A stretch of DNA of 5,786 nucleotides from an uncultured Rhodanobacteraceae bacterium (GTDB lineage: Bacteria > Pseudomonadota > Gammaproteobacteria > Xanthomonadales > Rhodanobacteraceae), in NCBI GenBank assembly GCA_937902695.1, contig CALFNI010000440.1, positions 1-5,786 on the forward strand, given 5' to 3'. The notes under the pieces are model-generated. The model did no database searches and was not told where the DNA came from. It worked only from the letters and a program-made list of their open reading frames with translations. Positions within the stretch are counted from its first letter, which is position 1; each line of letters starts with the position of its first letter. The translations under genes and the position numbers were made by a program. Below, one piece after another: positions 5,298-5,786 of the stretch.

Positions 5298-5786
5298 GTG
5301 CGCAACGCCTCGCCCACCACGACGTCATGCCCGCGCAAGCGGGAATCCATTTTCCCTTCGGGCGCGCTGGATGCCCGCTTGCGCGGGCATGACGTCCGCG
5401 ACGGCATGCGTGCCGTCGCACGGTTCGCATCGCTCATCGTCGCGTTCGCGCTGCTCGGCGCCTGCGCGACCGTCGCGCCGCCCGCGCACCAGGACATGTC
5501 GTATGCGCCGACGCTGCCGAACGAGGCCGCGTTCGAGCGTCCCGCGCCCGACGGCGCGATCTATCACGATGCGCAGAACCTCGAGCTCTTTTCCGATCCG
5601 CGCGCGCACCGCATCGGCGACATCCTGACGATCGAGCTCGTCGAGAACACGCAGGCGAGCAAGAAGGCGTCGACGAAGACCTCGAAGACGAACAAGGACG
5701 ACATCGCGACGCCGACGCTGTTCGGGAAGCCCACGACCATCGCCGGCAATCCGCTCTCGTTCGGGCTTTCGAGCGATCACGCGTTC
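5298..5786 (+). CDS. flgH: Flagellar L-ring lipoprotein FlgH (5' part; runs off the window)
   Basis: FlgH is an outer-membrane lipoprotein that forms the L-ring around the rod. Only the first half is present. The body is clear: a hydrophobic stretch (LIVAFALLGAC) ending in the lipobox LGAC with Cys codon 5463-5465, then a Pro-rich linker, the family motif PDGAIYHDAQNLELFSDPRA, HRIGDILTIELVENTQASKK, and a Thr/Lys/Ser stretch. The start is ambiguous. GTG 5298 is in frame, 29 nt after flgG, with a weak GGGA (5288-5291) at good spacing. It gives a leader in which 24-25 residues come from a palindromic element (5321-5396), placing the lipobox Cys at residue 56. ATG 5406 gives a normal lipoprotein signal peptide (MRAVARFASLIVAFALLGAC, Cys20) but has no Shine-Dalgarno and lies 9 nt after the hairpin. 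I give the longer form because of the translation signal. The identity is firm; the start is not. Confidence 0.88.
   Translation, partial: MRNASPTTTSCPRKRESIFPSGALDARLRGHDVRDGMRAVARFASLIVAFALLGACATVAPPAHQDMSYAPTLPNEAAFERPAPDGAIYHDAQNLELFSDPRAHRIGDILTIELVENTQASKKASTKTSKTNKDDIATPTLFGKPTTIAGNPLSFGLSSDHAF
5321..5396. repeat. 76-bp palindromic interspersed element (SCPRKRES/MPAQAGIQ class) in the flgH leader
   Basis: The 29-nt arms (5321-5349 and 5368-5396) are inverted repeats with one mismatch (A at 5344; the partner in the right arm implies C) around an 18-nt loop. The arm core GTCATGCCCGCGCAAGCGGG followed by AATCCA belongs to a dispersed palindromic repeat I recognise from many proteobacterial genomes. 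It is known by its chance translations, and both appear here: SCPRKRESIF on the + strand and MPAQAGIQRA plus RLRGHD on the - strand. It encodes no transposase and resembles a REP/MITE-like element. As RNA it would form a very stable hairpin between flgG and the FlgH signal sequence, without a following U-run. Copies elsewhere in the genome are expected but cannot be seen in this window. Confidence 0.85.

Noticed and set aside
5321..5396. CRISPR repeat or insertion-sequence end
   Set aside because: There is a single palindrome without further repeat units, spacers or transposase, so a dispersed REP/MITE-like element fits better.
5325..5780. - strand frame containing MPAQAGIQRARRENGF-like and RLRGHD-like peptides
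   Set aside because: These peptides are the well-known chance translations of the palindromic element and of antisense flgH, not a gene.

Overview
The window is the start of a flagellar rod/hook locus from a GC-rich proteobacterium. Reading rightwards on the + strand it carries flgB, flgC, flgD, flgE, flgF, flgG and the first half of flgH, in the classical order. The P-ring chaperone gene flgA is divergent on the - strand. Codon third positions are mostly G or C. Two features point to a gammaproteobacterium, perhaps Xanthomonadales/Rhodanobacteraceae-like: sigma-54-type (-24/-12) promoters in front of both transcription units, and a palindromic element of the widespread 'SCPRKRES / MPAQAGIQ' class in front of flgH. 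That placement is inference, and a betaproteobacterium is not excluded.

Layout. Positions 1-74 hold the 3' end of flgA, a 10-bp hairpin, and possibly the last 16 codons of a convergent + strand gene. Positions 72-623 (-) are flgA, which encodes an unusually short FlgA with an Arg-rich N-terminal extension. Positions 624-906 are the divergent control region: a consensus-perfect sigma-54 promoter for flgA at 662-677 (-), a good sigma-54 promoter for flgB at 856-871 (+), and three regularly spaced TTTTCC blocks between them. Positions 907-5268 are six tightly packed genes with gaps of 2 to 44 nt, each with its own Shine-Dalgarno or a near match, so probably one polycistronic message. From 5269 to the window end there is a 76-bp near-perfect palindrome placed between the apparent flgH start signal and its lipoprotein signal sequence, then the FlgH body running off the edge.

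How the genes work together. FlgB, FlgC, FlgF and FlgG build the proximal and distal rod. FlgD is the hook cap that lets FlgE subunits polymerise into the hook. FlgH forms the outer-membrane L-ring, and FlgA is the periplasmic chaperone for the P-ring protein FlgI, which lies outside the window.

I found no undescribed multi-gene system. The observations most worth checking are the palindromic element that appears to have lengthened the flgH leader in frame, the truncation of FlgA with apparent in-phase homology continuing past its stop codon, and the architecture of the divergent promoter region.
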